DNA of 64,000 bases from Deltaproteobacteria bacterium (GTDB lineage: Bacteria > Myxococcota_A > Polyangia > Haliangiales > JADYYK01). The notes under the pieces were generated by a model. That model made no database searches. It saw only the letters and a program-made list of their open reading frames with translations, and had not been told where the DNA came from. Numbering within the stretch: the stretch's first letter is position 1; each line of letters begins with the position of its first letter. The translations under genes were made by a program, and so were the position numbers. Positions 37,651 through 47,463 of the stretch are shown piece after piece. The stretch spans positions 1-64,000 of the forward strand of contig JADYYK010000121.1 of assembly GCA_020853705.1 (NCBI GenBank). Direction: 5' to 3'.

Positions 37651-37679
37651 ATCATACGGTTGAGACGAGGATCGTTCAA
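37651..37679 (-). promoter_or_regulatory. Leaderless-type promoter of the HCD kinase gene
   Basis: On the minus strand TTGAAC (37679-37674), a 17-base spacer and TATGAT (37656-37651) end eight bases before ATG 37642, so transcription should start at or within two bases of the start codon. Confidence 0.6.
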
Positions 37680-39280
37680 TGGTACCGTGGCCCAGCTTTG
37701 GCGGCCGCCGGAGCCCTCGTGGGGAACTCAAAGCCTTGAATCATCTGGCGAAAACCATCGCGCTCGCGGCCGTGCTGGTGGCCGGTTGTGGAGACGTCGG
37801 CATTGTCGTCTTCGACGTCGAGGCGCCCAGCGCCCCCGAGCTGGATCCCAGGACCGGCACCAGCACGCTGGAGCTGTCCAGCGAGCGCCCCGGCCAGCCC
37901 CCGGTGGTGGCGCGCGTCACGCTGGCCGGACGCATGGGCGATCTGTCGCTGGGCGACGTGCCCCTGGGGCCCGCGGTCAGCTTCCAGCTGCGCGGCTTCT
38001 CGGAGGCCAACCAGGTCGTGGCCTATGGCAAGGCCGGCCCGGTCACGGTCGAGGGCGCCGGCGAGACCCACGTGACCATCCCGGTGCGGCGCCCGTTCGC
38101 CTATGTGGCCGGCAAGTTCTTCTCGCCGATGAACACCGGCGCGGTGAAGCTCTATGACACCGGCAACGTCCTTGGTGCCATGACCCCCGAGGTGACCATG
38201 CCGGGCGTCTTCCCGGTCGGGGTCGCGCTGTCGGACGACGGGCGCACCCTGCTGATGTCGGCGGCCAGCCCGACCATCGGGCAGGCCGTGGTGGTCGACA
38301 CCCTGACCCACATGCAGCGCGGCATGGTCACCCTGACCGCGGTGCCCGGGGCGGTGGCGCTGACGCCCAACGCCAAGCTGGGCGCGGCGGTGCACACCGA
38401 CGCCAACCGGGTCTCGCTGCTCGACATCGACCAGGTGCGCACCACCCCGGCGGAGCCGGCGGGCGCGGTGCGCGTGGTCGACAACGTGCGCCAGCCCGGC
38501 GCCGTCGCGGCGGCCAACGATCGCGTGTTCGTGCTGGCGGGGCGGCCCACGGCGATGCGCTGCGGGTCGACGCCGGCGCCGCCACGCTCGGCCATCGTCG
38601 AGATCGATCTCATCAGCGCGATGGCCGAGCCGGAGCGCGACCTCGGCTTCGCGGCGCGCGACCTGGCGCTGGATCCGCTGGGCGATCGGGTGCTGGTCAC
38701 CGACACCTGCGGCAACAAGGTGATGGCCCTGGCCCCGGGCGGCACGCCCGAGCGGCTGCTCGACATCCCGGGGCCACGCGCGCTGTCGGTGTGGAAGCGT
38801 CGCCTGGTGGTCGCGGGCGGGACGTCGACCCAACCGGCCACGGCGCAGCTGGCGGTCGCCGATCTCGACGCGCCGAACACGCCGCCGATGCTGTTCACCC
38901 TGAAGATGCCCGACGAGCGCATCGAGATCCCGCTGCAGAACATCCCCGGGCAGTCGGTCGAGATCCGGGTCGCTCCCGATCTGGTCGAGCCGCTCGACGT
39001 GGCGCTGTCGCTGGACGGCGCGCGCGCGGTGATGCTGGTGCACTCGCTGCACCGGCAGGAGGCCATCACGCTGATCGCCGACGCGTCGACCATCGACTCG
39101 TTCTACCTGATGCTGATCGATGTGCAGACCGGGTCGGTGCTGTCGCGCGTGCGCACCGACTGCACGGCGCGCGTCGATGGCGACAGCCGGCTGTACCTGT
39201 GCGGCGAGGCGGCCGACTCGCTCGAGCCGGTGAGCTCGTTCGTGCCGTCGTCGGCGGCCATCCTGTGGGGCGCGCCTTGA
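37679..39280 (+). CDS. Beta-propeller-like lipoprotein
   Basis: The 533-residue protein has a lipoprotein-type signal (LAKTIALAAVLVAGCGD, Cys near residue 37 if ATG 37679 is used; a TTG at 37736 would give a more normal signal length). The mature part starts with a short Ig-like fold and continues with repeated blades of the YVTN/NHL kind: VALSDDGRTLLM, VALTPNAKLGAAVHTD, LALDPLGDRVLVTDTC, VALSLDGARAVMLVHS. It is first in a four-gene operon; the next gene's TTG start overlaps its stop. Confidence 0.78.
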   Translation: MVPWPSFGGRRSPRGELKALNHLAKTIALAAVLVAGCGDVGIVVFDVEAPSAPELDPRTGTSTLELSSERPGQPPVVARVTLAGRMGDLSLGDVPLGPAVSFQLRGFSEANQVVAYGKAGPVTVEGAGETHVTIPVRRPFAYVAGKFFSPMNTGAVKLYDTGNVLGAMTPEVTMPGVFPVGVALSDDGRTLLMSAASPTIGQAVVVDTLTHMQRGMVTLTAVPGAVALTPNAKLGAAVHTDANRVSLLDIDQVRTTPAEPAGAVRVVDNVRQPGAVAAANDRVFVLAGRPTAMRCGSTPAPPRSAIVEIDLISAMAEPERDLGFAARDLALDPLGDRVLVTDTCGNKVMALAPGGTPERLLDIPGPRALSVWKRRLVVAGGTSTQPATAQLAVADLDAPNTPPMLFTLKMPDERIEIPLQNIPGQSVEIRVAPDLVEPLDVALSLDGARAVMLVHSLHRQEAITLIADASTIDSFYLMLIDVQTGSVLSRVRTDCTARVDGDSRLYLCGEAADSLEPVSSFVPSSAAILWGAP

Positions 39281-40125
39281 GGCTGCGCGCGCGCACCGGG
39301 CTGGCGACCAGCCTGCTCTTGACGCTGGCGCTGGGCGGGCTGGCCGCCGCGCAGGAGTCGCCGCGACGCAAGGTGGCGGTGCTGGAGTACCGCGCCGGGA
39401 CCCGCGTCCTCGAGGGCATCGGCGACCGGCTGGCGGCCATCCTGCAGAAGCGCACCTCGCTGCTGATCTCGACGCCCGAGGACGCGCGCCGGCGCCTGCC
39501 CACGGTCGATGCCGAGCTGGCCCGCTGCGCCGGTGGTGCGCCCTGTGTGGCGGCGCTGGGTCGGCGCCTCGGGGTCGACGAGGTGCTGCTCATCGGCGTC
39601 AGCGAGCTCGGCGACGTCATCCTGGGCATGCAGCGCGTGCGCAGCCAGGGCGGCGCGGTCGAGGCCCGCGTGGCCGAGTCGCTGGGGGCCGGCGACGTGC
39701 CCGATGATGGCCAGCTCGCGGGCTACCTCAAGCGCCTGTTGCCGCCGGAGGACTTCAAGCGCTTTGGCGTCATCCGCGTGCGCGCCGACGTGCGCGGGGC
39801 GCGCGTGTTCGTGGGTGGCGAGGCGCGTGGTGAGACGCCGATGGGCGATCTCAAGGTGGCGGCGCCGGCGACCTATGCGGTGCGCGTGAGCAAGAAGGGC
39901 TATGTCGACTTCAACGCGCGCGTGATGGTGCCGCCGGATGGCACCGTCGAGGTGGTCCCCAAGCTGACGCCGGTGGGGCGCGGTGGTGCGGCGCCCTGGT
40001 ACGGCAGGTGGTGGGTCTGGGCCGGGGTCGGCGGCGCGGTCGTCGCGACCACGGCGATCATCCTGGTGTCGTCCGAGGACGAGCCCACCGAAAAACCGTC
40101 GACGATCAAAGGATGGCTGCCATGA
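39277..40125 (+). CDS. Secreted PEGA-domain protein with C-terminal membrane anchor
   Basis: The 282-residue protein starts at TTG 39277 in a TTGA overlap with the upstream stop. A signal peptide (TSLLLTLALGGLAAAQE) is followed by a domain resembling an outer-membrane lipoprotein or TolB N-terminal fold (KVAVLEYRAGTRV, then AALGRRLGVDEVLLIGVSEL). Next is a PEGA domain (RADVRGARVFVGGEARGETPMGDLKV, then YAVRVSKKGYVDF). One hydrophobic helix (WWVWAGVGGAVVATTAIILV) sits near the C-terminus. It is coupled to the next gene by an ATGA junction. Confidence 0.82.
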   Translation: MRLRARTGLATSLLLTLALGGLAAAQESPRRKVAVLEYRAGTRVLEGIGDRLAAILQKRTSLLISTPEDARRRLPTVDAELARCAGGAPCVAALGRRLGVDEVLLIGVSELGDVILGMQRVRSQGGAVEARVAESLGAGDVPDDGQLAGYLKRLLPPEDFKRFGVIRVRADVRGARVFVGGEARGETPMGDLKVAAPATYAVRVSKKGYVDFNARVMVPPDGTVEVVPKLTPVGRGGAAPWYGRWWVWAGVGGAVVATTAIILVSSEDEPTEKPSTIKGWLP

Positions 40126-41879
40126 ACCGCGGGTCGCGCAGGTTGGGGATGAGTGTGGTCGCGGGTCTTGCGCTGGCGGGGCTGGCCGGGCAGACCAGCG
40201 CGGCCCCGATCCTGTGCACCGACAGCCAGATCTGTCGCGTCGGGGTGGTGCCCAAGGGGGTCTCGGCGCTGGTCGGGGTCGCCGGCAACCTGTGGGGCAT
40301 CGGCAAGAAGGGGCAGGCCTGGAACCTGGGCAGCGGGCTGGAGGCCGCGACGGCCAAGCCGGTCAAGACCGGCCTCAAGAAGGATCTGACCGCGGGCGCG
40401 GCGCTGGGTGCGGGCCTGGTGGCGGTGGGCCCCAAGGGCACCCTGGTGCGCTTCGATGGCACCACCTGGACGGCGGACAAGTCGCCGGTCAAGGTCGACC
40501 TGACCGCGGCGTGGGCGGCGTCCGACCAGGCCGCTTGGGCGGTCGGCAAGAAGGGCACCATCGTGGCCTGGGACGGCGCCAGGTGGGCGGTGCAGCCCAG
40601 CGGCACCAAGGTCGACCTGATGGGAGTGTGGGGCTCGCACGTGGGCGACGTCTGGGCCGTCGGCGGCGGCGGCACCATCCTGCACCACGACGGCACCGCG
40701 TGGTCCACCGTGCGCACCGGCAACGCCAGGCTGTTCGCGGTCAGCGGCCTGTCGGACAAGCTGGCCTGGGCGGTCGGCGAGCTGGGCTCGGCGCTGCGCT
40801 GGAACGGCAGCACGTGGGAGACCGTGAAGTCGGGGGTGGCCACCGATCTGACCGTGCTGCACCAGTGGTCGGTCAAGGAGGTGCTGGCGCTCGACGCCGA
40901 GGGCGGCGGCGCCCGATTGGACTGGATGAACGAGCTGGCGCCGGTCTCGGCCGGCGAGGCCGGCTTTCGCTCGCTGACCACGGTCAGCGGGATCGCCTTC
41001 GCGCTGGCGCAGGACGGCTCGCTGTGGCGCTACGCGGGCGGCTGGACCTACACCGAGGAGCCCAAGGTCATCGAGCGCTTCAGCTCGATGGCGCTGCTCG
41101 GCGACGTCCTGGTGGCGGGCGCCGACAACGGCGTCATCGGCATCCGCCGCAACAAGAAGTGGGAGCGGCTGGTCCCGGGGCTGCCCAATGTCAACACGCT
41201 GCTGGGCATCGGCTTCGACGGCAAGATCATCACGGCGCTCGATCACCATGGCAACCTGGTGCGGGTCGATATCGCCAAGAAGAAGCCGACCGTGGGCGCC
41301 TTGCCCGAGGCCGCGGGCTGGAACGCGATGTGGATGACCAGCAACTTCGGCGTCGCGGTCGGCTCCAGCGACGTCGCGATGTTCGATGGCAAGAGCTGGC
41401 GCATCGCCGACCTGCCGACCAAGCGGACCGAGTTCGAGGCCGCCTATGGGCTGGCCAAGGACGCGGTCTGGGTGGCGGGGGACAGCGGCACCATCCTGTT
41501 CTGGGACGGCAAGAGCTGGACGCAGCAGCCCACCAACGTCAGCGAGGACCTGGAGGCCCTCTGGATGGCCGACCGCAAGTTCGGGGTCGCGGTCGGGCGC
41601 AGCGGCGTGGTGCTGTTCTGGGACGGCAACGCCTGGAGCCGCATCGAGACGCCCACGCGGGCCATGCTGCGCTCGGTGTGCGGCCGCTCGCCGGTGGAGA
41701 TCACGGTGGGCGGCAACACCGGCGAGATCCTGACCTATGACGGGCAGCGCTGGACCATCGAGGCCAGCCCGCTGGGCATGGCCTTCCGCTCGTGTGCGGT
41801 GATGCCGGATGGCGAGATCGTGATGGGCGGACAGAACGGCGGCTATGTGACGCGGCCCGCGCGGGAGCGCGCCAGGTGA
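40122..41879 (+). CDS. Secreted propeller-repeat protein, copy A
   Basis: The 585-residue protein has a Sec signal peptide (VAGLALAGLAGQTSAA) and a two-Cys N-terminal motif (ILCTDSQICRVG). About twelve blade-like repeats follow, of the form AWAVG..GTI..WDG..W...PSG, a pattern resembling BNR/Asp-box or PSII-assembly-factor-like propellers. No catalytic motif is seen. ATG 40122 was chosen because of the ATGA overlap and an AAAGGA ten bases upstream. It is paralogous over its full length to the next gene, with which it overlaps by GTGA. A secreted scaffold or binding protein is likely. Confidence 0.8.
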   Translation: MNRGSRRLGMSVVAGLALAGLAGQTSAAPILCTDSQICRVGVVPKGVSALVGVAGNLWGIGKKGQAWNLGSGLEAATAKPVKTGLKKDLTAGAALGAGLVAVGPKGTLVRFDGTTWTADKSPVKVDLTAAWAASDQAAWAVGKKGTIVAWDGARWAVQPSGTKVDLMGVWGSHVGDVWAVGGGGTILHHDGTAWSTVRTGNARLFAVSGLSDKLAWAVGELGSALRWNGSTWETVKSGVATDLTVLHQWSVKEVLALDAEGGGARLDWMNELAPVSAGEAGFRSLTTVSGIAFALAQDGSLWRYAGGWTYTEEPKVIERFSSMALLGDVLVAGADNGVIGIRRNKKWERLVPGLPNVNTLLGIGFDGKIITALDHHGNLVRVDIAKKKPTVGALPEAAGWNAMWMTSNFGVAVGSSDVAMFDGKSWRIADLPTKRTEFEAAYGLAKDAVWVAGDSGTILFWDGKSWTQQPTNVSEDLEALWMADRKFGVAVGRSGVVLFWDGNAWSRIETPTRAMLRSVCGRSPVEITVGGNTGEILTYDGQRWTIEASPLGMAFRSCAVMPDGEIVMGGQNGGYVTRPARERAR

Positions 41880-43612
41880 GCCGGCGCGCTGCCCTGGTGC
41901 TGGCTGGCGCGCTGGCGCTGGCGCAGGTCGGCGCCGCGCAGGCCGCGCCGACGCTGTGTGTGGAGGTCATGTGTCGCGGCGGCGCCACGCCCAAGGGGGG
42001 CCGCGTGCTGGTGTCGAGCGCGGGCACCCTGTGGCTGCTGGGCAAGAAGGGGGCGGCCTGGACCCTGGACGAGGAGCTGGTCGCCAGCGCGGTCAAGACG
42101 CCGCTCAAGAAGAATGTGCTGGCGGCGGCGCCGCTGGGCGGTGGGCTGGTGGTGGTCGGGGCCGGTGGGCTGGCCGCGCGCTGGGATGGCCGGCTGTGGA
42201 CGGTCGACAAGTCGACCGCGAAGAAGGATCTGAACGCGGTGGTGGCCCTGGGCGAGCAGGCCTGGGCGGTCGGGCGCGGCGGCAGCATCGTGCACTTCGA
42301 CGGCGTGCGCTGGGCGACCGAGCCGAGCGGCGTCAAGGTCGACCTGCGCGGGGTGTGGGGCGCCAGCGACGCCCAGCTGTGGGCGGTAGGCGACAAGGGC
42401 ACCCTGCTCGAGCGCAGCGGCGGGGTGTGGCGCGTGGTGCAGCAGGGCACCATCAAGCTGCTGGGTGTGGGCGGCTCGGCGGCCAACGACGTCTATGCCG
42501 TCGGCGAGGTCGGCAGCGTGGTGCGCTGGGATGGCCGCAGCTGGCAGAACCTGCCCACCGGGGTCGCCGACGATCTGCAGCTGGTGCTGACCTACAGCAA
42601 GCAGGAGTTCCTGCTGCTGGGCGCCGCGGGCGCGCTGGCGCGGCACGACGTCAAGGACAACTGGCACACGCAGTCGGCCGGCGAGGGCAACTTCGTGTCG
42701 GCCACGCTGCACCGCGGCGTCGGGCTGGCGCTGGCGGATGACAACCGGATCTGGCGCCACGCTGGCGGCTGGCAGGTCATGGCCTCGCCCACCGGCGAGA
42801 GCGGCATGGGCGCCATGCGCGTGGAGGGTGACGACCTCATCGTGACCGACGAGGACGGCGGGATCGCGCGCCGGCGCGCCGGCAGCTGGGAGGTCCTGCT
42901 CAAGACCGGGACGCCGAGGCTGGGCACCATCTCGGGCATGGGTCGCAAGGGCCAGACCCTGGTCGCGGTCGGCTATGGCGGCAACGCGGTGCACATCGGC
43001 CCCACGGCCGCCAGCAACGCCAAGGTGGTGGCGCGACCGCTGTCGGCCAAGCGCGAGAACCGCGTCAACGCCATGTGGATGACCGACGGGGTGGGCTTCG
43101 CGGTCGGCGGCTACGGCGAGATCTCGCAGTGGGACGGCAAGACCTGGAAGGAGCTCCCCAAGATCGTCGACGTCGACCTGAACGACGTGCAGGGTGTGGC
43201 CGCCGACGCCATCTGGGTGGTCGGCGACGACGGCACCATCCTGTTCTGGGACGGCAAGGCCTTCAGCAAGCAGGACTCGGGGGTCAAGGACGACCTCGAG
43301 GTGATCTACGCGGCCAGCAGGGAGTGGGCGGTGGCCGCCGGATCGTGGGGCATCGCGACCATGTGGGCGCAGGGGCAGTGGGGCAAGATCGAGGTGCCCA
43401 CCTCGGCGCTGTGGCGCGCCGCCTGCGGTCGTGACGCCGGGCTGGTGGCGCTGGGCGGCAACAGCGGCGAGATCGTGGTCTGGAACGGCAAGCGCTGGCA
43501 GCTGGAGGCGTCGCCGACGTCGGGCGCGCTGATCAGCTGCGCGGTGACGCCATCGGGCGAGCTCCTGTTCGGCGAGCAGCAAGGCGGCCTGGTGTTCCAC
43601 ACCCCGCGCTGA
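41876..43612 (+). CDS. Secreted propeller-repeat protein, copy B
   Basis: The 578-residue paralogue of the preceding protein has its own signal peptide (LVLAGALALAQVGAAQAA), the TLCVEVMCRGG two-Cys motif and the same series of repeats (AWAVGRGGSIVHFDGVRWA, LWAVGDKGTLLERSGGVW, IWVVGDDGTILFWDGKAF). The start is GTG 41876, overlapping the upstream TGA. The tandem pair arose by gene duplication and has diverged considerably while keeping length and blade count. It ends 24 bases from the converging kinase gene. Confidence 0.8.
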   Translation: MSRRAALVLAGALALAQVGAAQAAPTLCVEVMCRGGATPKGGRVLVSSAGTLWLLGKKGAAWTLDEELVASAVKTPLKKNVLAAAPLGGGLVVVGAGGLAARWDGRLWTVDKSTAKKDLNAVVALGEQAWAVGRGGSIVHFDGVRWATEPSGVKVDLRGVWGASDAQLWAVGDKGTLLERSGGVWRVVQQGTIKLLGVGGSAANDVYAVGEVGSVVRWDGRSWQNLPTGVADDLQLVLTYSKQEFLLLGAAGALARHDVKDNWHTQSAGEGNFVSATLHRGVGLALADDNRIWRHAGGWQVMASPTGESGMGAMRVEGDDLIVTDEDGGIARRRAGSWEVLLKTGTPRLGTISGMGRKGQTLVAVGYGGNAVHIGPTAASNAKVVARPLSAKRENRVNAMWMTDGVGFAVGGYGEISQWDGKTWKELPKIVDVDLNDVQGVAADAIWVVGDDGTILFWDGKAFSKQDSGVKDDLEVIYAASREWAVAAGSWGIATMWAQGQWGKIEVPTSALWRAACGRDAGLVALGGNSGEIVVWNGKRWQLEASPTSGALISCAVTPSGELLFGEQQGGLVFHTPR

Positions 43613-43636
43613 GCCAGCGCGGCGGCGTGGCCGAGC

Positions 43637-45463
43637 TCAGGGCTGGAAGCCGCAGTTCTCCTGCAGCTTGCGCAGGTAGCCGTTGCCACCGGCGTCGCGC
43701 CCGAGCTTGCGCCGGCAGGCGCTGAGGCCGGCGGCGTCGCCGGTCATGCACAGCGCCAGACACTGCGAGTAGCGCACGCTGGTGCGGGCGGTGGAACAGG
43801 CGCCCGACCTGACGGCGTCGGACTCGAAGAAGCGTCGCGCCAGGTTCGCGGTCTGCTTGAAACGACCGGCGTCGACGGCGTCGGCGACGCGCTCGGCGGA
43901 GGCGACACAGTCGAAGGCGGCGTTGTTGGTGGTCCCGACCGGGGGCGGGGTGTCGTCACCATCGACATCGCCGTTGCCCGTCTTGTCACCCGGGCCGCGG
44001 GGGCTGGGGCGCGGTGAGGTGCTGGGGCTGCGGGACGGGGCCGGAGAGGTCGAGGCCGTGGGCGACGCCGTGGGGGCGGGTGGCGAGGCGGTGGGGCCCG
44101 GCGCCTGGCCCGCGCCGCTCGGTGACGGTGAGGTGGACGGGGGCGCAGCGGCCAGCAGCGCGGCGTCCGCGGCGACACCCTGGACGCCGGGCGGGCCGCC
44201 GCCCTGCTTGCCCGCGCCGCGCCCGCGCAGCGAGAAGACCACCGCGACCGCCGCTGCCGCCACCGCGATCAGGGTCAGCGCGCTGAGCAGGCCGCTGCGC
44301 CGGGCAGGCGGCGCCACCGCGGCGGCGACGGTGGCGGCGTTGGCCATCTCGCCCCCTGCCCTGCCCTCGCCCGAGCGCACCCGCGGGTCGCCGCCCAGCT
44401 GCGACGAGGTGCCCGCGGCGGCGGCCGGAGCGCCCGCTGACGGGCCGCTGCCGCTGCCCGCGCCGCTGGCCGGGGCGGTCTGGGTGGCGCCAGCGCCGAG
44501 CTGGCTGCGCCCGTGCACCGCGGAGGCAGCCGCCACCAGGGGCGCCGCCGCGCTGCCGCGACCGCTGGCCATGGTCGAGTCGAGCGCGAGGTCGGTGCCG
44601 CTGACCTCGCGGCAGACACCCTCGCACTGCTCGAGCGCGGCGTCGAAGGCGTGCGCGTCGGCGAAGCGCTGGCTGGGATCCTTGAGCAGCAGGCGCTGCA
44701 CGGTCTGCTGCAAGAGCGACGGGAAGCGCTCGGGCAGCACCGGCGGGGTGTCGTACAGCAGCTTGGCGATGAGCTCGGCGACCGAGGCGGCGCGGAACGG
44801 CGCGTCACCGGTCAGGAGCTCATAGAAGATCACCCCGCAGCTGTACAGGTCGGAGCGCGCGTCGACCGCGTGGCCGCGCACCTGCTCGGGCGACATGTAG
44901 CGCGGCGTGCCGACGAACGAGCCGGTCGCGGTCAGGCGCTGGGCCTGCTCGGAGCCGACGTCCTTGGCGATGCCGAAGTCGAGCACCTTGAGGTGGACCT
45001 GGCGCGCCGTCGGCGTGTAGCGCAAGAGCTTGAGGTTGGCTGGCTTGAGGTCGCGATGCACGATGCCGCGGCCGTGCACCTCGCTCAGCAGCGAGGCCAG
45101 CTGGCGCATCACCGAGATGGCGCGCAGCGGCGGCAGCGGCCCGTACTTGACCAGGATCTCGGCGACCTCCTCGCCGTCGACCAGCTCCATGACCAGGAAG
45201 GGCGCGCCCTCGTCGACCCCGAAGTCGAGCACCTGGGCCATCACCGGGTGCGAGATCTTGGAGGCCAGCAGCGCCTCGCGCTCGAAGCGCTCGACCGCGC
45301 CCTCGGCCTTGAAGGCCTCCGGGGTCAGCACCTTGATGGCGACCGGCTTCTCGAGCCCGAGCTGGATGGCCCGGTACACGGTGCCGAAGGCGCCCGCGCC
45401 GAGCTTGGTCTCCAGGCGATACTTGCCCTGGATCACCCGCGCCGGTGCGGCGGCCTCGCTCAT
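43637..45463 (-). CDS. Transmembrane Ser/Thr kinase (RD type), copy 1
   Basis: The 608-residue protein has an N-terminal kinase domain: KLGAGAFGTVYRAIQLGLEKP, VAIKVL, IVHRDLKPANLKLL, KVLDFGIAKD and GTPRYMSPEQVRG. A long Ala/Gly/Ser linker, one membrane helix (LLSALTLIAVAAAAVAVVFSL), a Pro/Ser/Thr-rich stalk and an external Cys-containing domain of about 90 residues (CVASAERVADAVDAG, ending NCGFQP) follow. The receptor-type layout suggests sensing of an envelope signal. It is paralogous to the next kinase and converges with the propeller operon, which it may control (inference). Confidence 0.92.
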   Translation of the reverse strand: MSEAAAPARVIQGKYRLETKLGAGAFGTVYRAIQLGLEKPVAIKVLTPEAFKAEGAVERFEREALLASKISHPVMAQVLDFGVDEGAPFLVMELVDGEEVAEILVKYGPLPPLRAISVMRQLASLLSEVHGRGIVHRDLKPANLKLLRYTPTARQVHLKVLDFGIAKDVGSEQAQRLTATGSFVGTPRYMSPEQVRGHAVDARSDLYSCGVIFYELLTGDAPFRAASVAELIAKLLYDTPPVLPERFPSLLQQTVQRLLLKDPSQRFADAHAFDAALEQCEGVCREVSGTDLALDSTMASGRGSAAAPLVAAASAVHGRSQLGAGATQTAPASGAGSGSGPSAGAPAAAAGTSSQLGGDPRVRSGEGRAGGEMANAATVAAAVAPPARRSGLLSALTLIAVAAAAVAVVFSLRGRGAGKQGGGPPGVQGVAADAALLAAAPPSTSPSPSGAGQAPGPTASPPAPTASPTASTSPAPSRSPSTSPRPSPRGPGDKTGNGDVDGDDTPPPVGTTNNAAFDCVASAERVADAVDAGRFKQTANLARRFFESDAVRSGACSTARTSVRYSQCLALCMTGDAAGLSACRRKLGRDAGGNGYLRKLQENCGFQP

Positions 45464-45506
45464 GCCGGTGCTCTGGCTCGCATGGGTGTCATATCATCGC
45501 ATCAAG

Positions 45507-47423
45507 TCAAGGCGCGAAGAAGGGGGTGCAAATTTCCTGGACCCGCGCCACCACGTCAGCCTTGGTGGTGATGAAGCCGGCGGGCGTATAGACGTTGCCC
45601 TTGCCCCCCTTCTCGCCCTGCAGGGCGCGCATGCAGACCTTGTAGCCGGGGATGTCGGGCTGCTTGCACAGGGCCTCGCACTCGACCTTGCGCGCCATCA
45701 GGCGCAGGCCGGCGTTGGCGCATGGCCTGTCGCCCTGGGCCAGCGGATCGGCCAGCAGCGCCCGCGCCAGGGTCACGGCGCGCTTGAGCTTGGCCTTGCC
45801 GAGGGCGCTCTCGGCGGTCTGCAGGCGGCGCTCGCACTCGTCACGCAGCGCCTCGGGATCGGCGCCGGGGGCCAGCACCGCCGCGGGCGCGGGCGCCGAG
45901 CCGGTGCCGAAGTTCGGGTTGGTGATGGTCACCGAGTACGACGTCGGCGACGAGGACGGCGCCGGGATCGGGGGCTGGGCCGGGATCGGATTGGGCGTGC
46001 CCATCTGGCTGCTGGCACCTGGCAGCGGGGCGGGCACCGGGGCCGGGTCCTGCGCTGGCGCGGGCGCGGCGGCGGTCGGCCGGGGCTCGCTGCCCGCGGC
46101 GGGCTGCAGCGGGGGCTCGCCCTGACGGGGTGCGCTGGCGACCTCCGCCCCGGTGGGCTGGTCGCTCCCCGGGTCCTTGTCCTTCGACTGCCAGGGCCTG
46201 AGCACCACCAGCGCGGCGGCCGCCACCGCCAGGGTGGCGCCGATGCCGGCCCACACCACGGCGCGCGAGCGCGGCGCGGCGCCCACGCCGGTGACCGCAC
46301 CGGCGGGCGCGGCGGCTGGCACCTGGGCCCCCGCGGCGCTGGCCGCGGTCGCGGCGAAGGCCTCGGCGGGGCGCTGGCCCGATGGCGCCGGCGTCCCGGC
46401 CGCCCCGCTCGCGGCGCCCGCGGCGCCCGCAGAGCCCGCGCCCGAGGCCGCCGAGCTGCCCATCGAGACGGCGCCCGCCATGCCCACCGCGGTGGCGCCG
46501 AACGACAGCGGCGCCCCCAGCGGGCTGTCATCGAAGCCGGGGGCGCGGCAGGCCGCCTCGCAGCGCTCCAGGGCCTCGTCGAAGGCGTGGGCATCGGCGA
46601 AGCGCGCCGCCGGATCCCGCGCCAGGAGCTGCGCGACCACGCCGCGCAGCGGCTCCTGGAAGCGCTCGGGCAGCGGCGGCACCGGATCGTAGAGCAGCTT
46701 GGCGATGAGCTCGGCCAGCGACGCGGCGCGGAACGGCACGTCGCCGGTGAGCAGCTCGTAGAAGATGACCCCGCAGCTGTACAGGTCGGAGCGCGCGTCG
46801 ACGCCCTGCCCCTTGACCTGCTCGGGTGACATGTAGCGCGGCGTGCCGACGAACGATCCGGTGGCGGTCAGGCTCTGCTGCGCCTCCGACCCGACGTCCT
46901 TGGCGATGCCGAAGTCGAGCACCTTGAGGTGGACCTGGCGCGCCCCCGGCGCATAGCGCAGGAGCTTGAGGTTGGCCGGCTTGAGATCGCGGTGCACGAT
47001 CCCGCGCCCGTGCACCTCGCTGAGCAGCGAGGCCAGCTGGCGCATGATGGAGATGGCGCGCGAGGGCGAGAACGGGCCGTACTTGGCCAGGATCTCGGCC
47101 AGCTCCTCGCCCTCGACCAGCTCCATGACCAGGAAGGGCAGCTTCTCGCCGCCGACGTCCTCGACGCCGAAGTCGAGCACCTGCGCCATCACGGGGTGCG
47201 AGATCTTCGACGCCAGCAGCGCCTCGCGCTCGAAGCGCTCGACCGTGCCCGGGGTCTTGAAGGCCTCCGGCATCAAGAGCTTGACCGCGACCGCCTTGCC
47301 GAGGCCGAGCTGGGTGGCGCGATACACCGCGCCGAACGCGCCAGCGCCCAGCCTGGCCTCGATGCGGTAGCTCGTCTTCAGGACCAGGCCGACCCGCGGG
47401 TCGGCTGGCGCGGTCGCCGTCAT
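45507..47423 (-). CDS. Transmembrane Ser/Thr kinase (RD type), copy 2
   Basis: The 638-residue kinase is paralogous to the previous one: RLGAGAFGAVYRATQLGLGKA, VAVKLLMPEAFKTPG, IVHRDLKPANLKLLRYAPG, KVLDFGIAKDVGSE, GTPRYMSPEQVKGQG. An Ala/Gly-rich linker, one membrane helix (VVWAGIGATLAVAAAALVVL), a Pro/Ala stalk and a Cys-rich external domain (DECERRLQTAESALGKAKLK, ending ICTPFFAP) follow. The kinase domains are much more alike than the external domains, so the two receptors probably sense different signals. A GGGAGG ribosome-binding site precedes ATG 47423. Confidence 0.92.
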   Translation of the reverse strand: MTATAPADPRVGLVLKTSYRIEARLGAGAFGAVYRATQLGLGKAVAVKLLMPEAFKTPGTVERFEREALLASKISHPVMAQVLDFGVEDVGGEKLPFLVMELVEGEELAEILAKYGPFSPSRAISIMRQLASLLSEVHGRGIVHRDLKPANLKLLRYAPGARQVHLKVLDFGIAKDVGSEAQQSLTATGSFVGTPRYMSPEQVKGQGVDARSDLYSCGVIFYELLTGDVPFRAASLAELIAKLLYDPVPPLPERFQEPLRGVVAQLLARDPAARFADAHAFDEALERCEAACRAPGFDDSPLGAPLSFGATAVGMAGAVSMGSSAASGAGSAGAAGAASGAAGTPAPSGQRPAEAFAATAASAAGAQVPAAAPAGAVTGVGAAPRSRAVVWAGIGATLAVAAAALVVLRPWQSKDKDPGSDQPTGAEVASAPRQGEPPLQPAAGSEPRPTAAAPAPAQDPAPVPAPLPGASSQMGTPNPIPAQPPIPAPSSSPTSYSVTITNPNFGTGSAPAPAAVLAPGADPEALRDECERRLQTAESALGKAKLKRAVTLARALLADPLAQGDRPCANAGLRLMARKVECEALCKQPDIPGYKVCMRALQGEKGGKGNVYTPAGFITTKADVVARVQEICTPFFAP

Positions 47424-47463
47424 GCCGATGTGCCTCCCTGCGCTGGATAGTACGTCGGTCAGA

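Noticed and set aside
40122..43612. Sialidase or other glycoside hydrolase (Asp-box-like repeats)
   Set aside because: The blades resemble Asp-box motifs, but no arginine triad or catalytic acid/nucleophile arrangement is visible.
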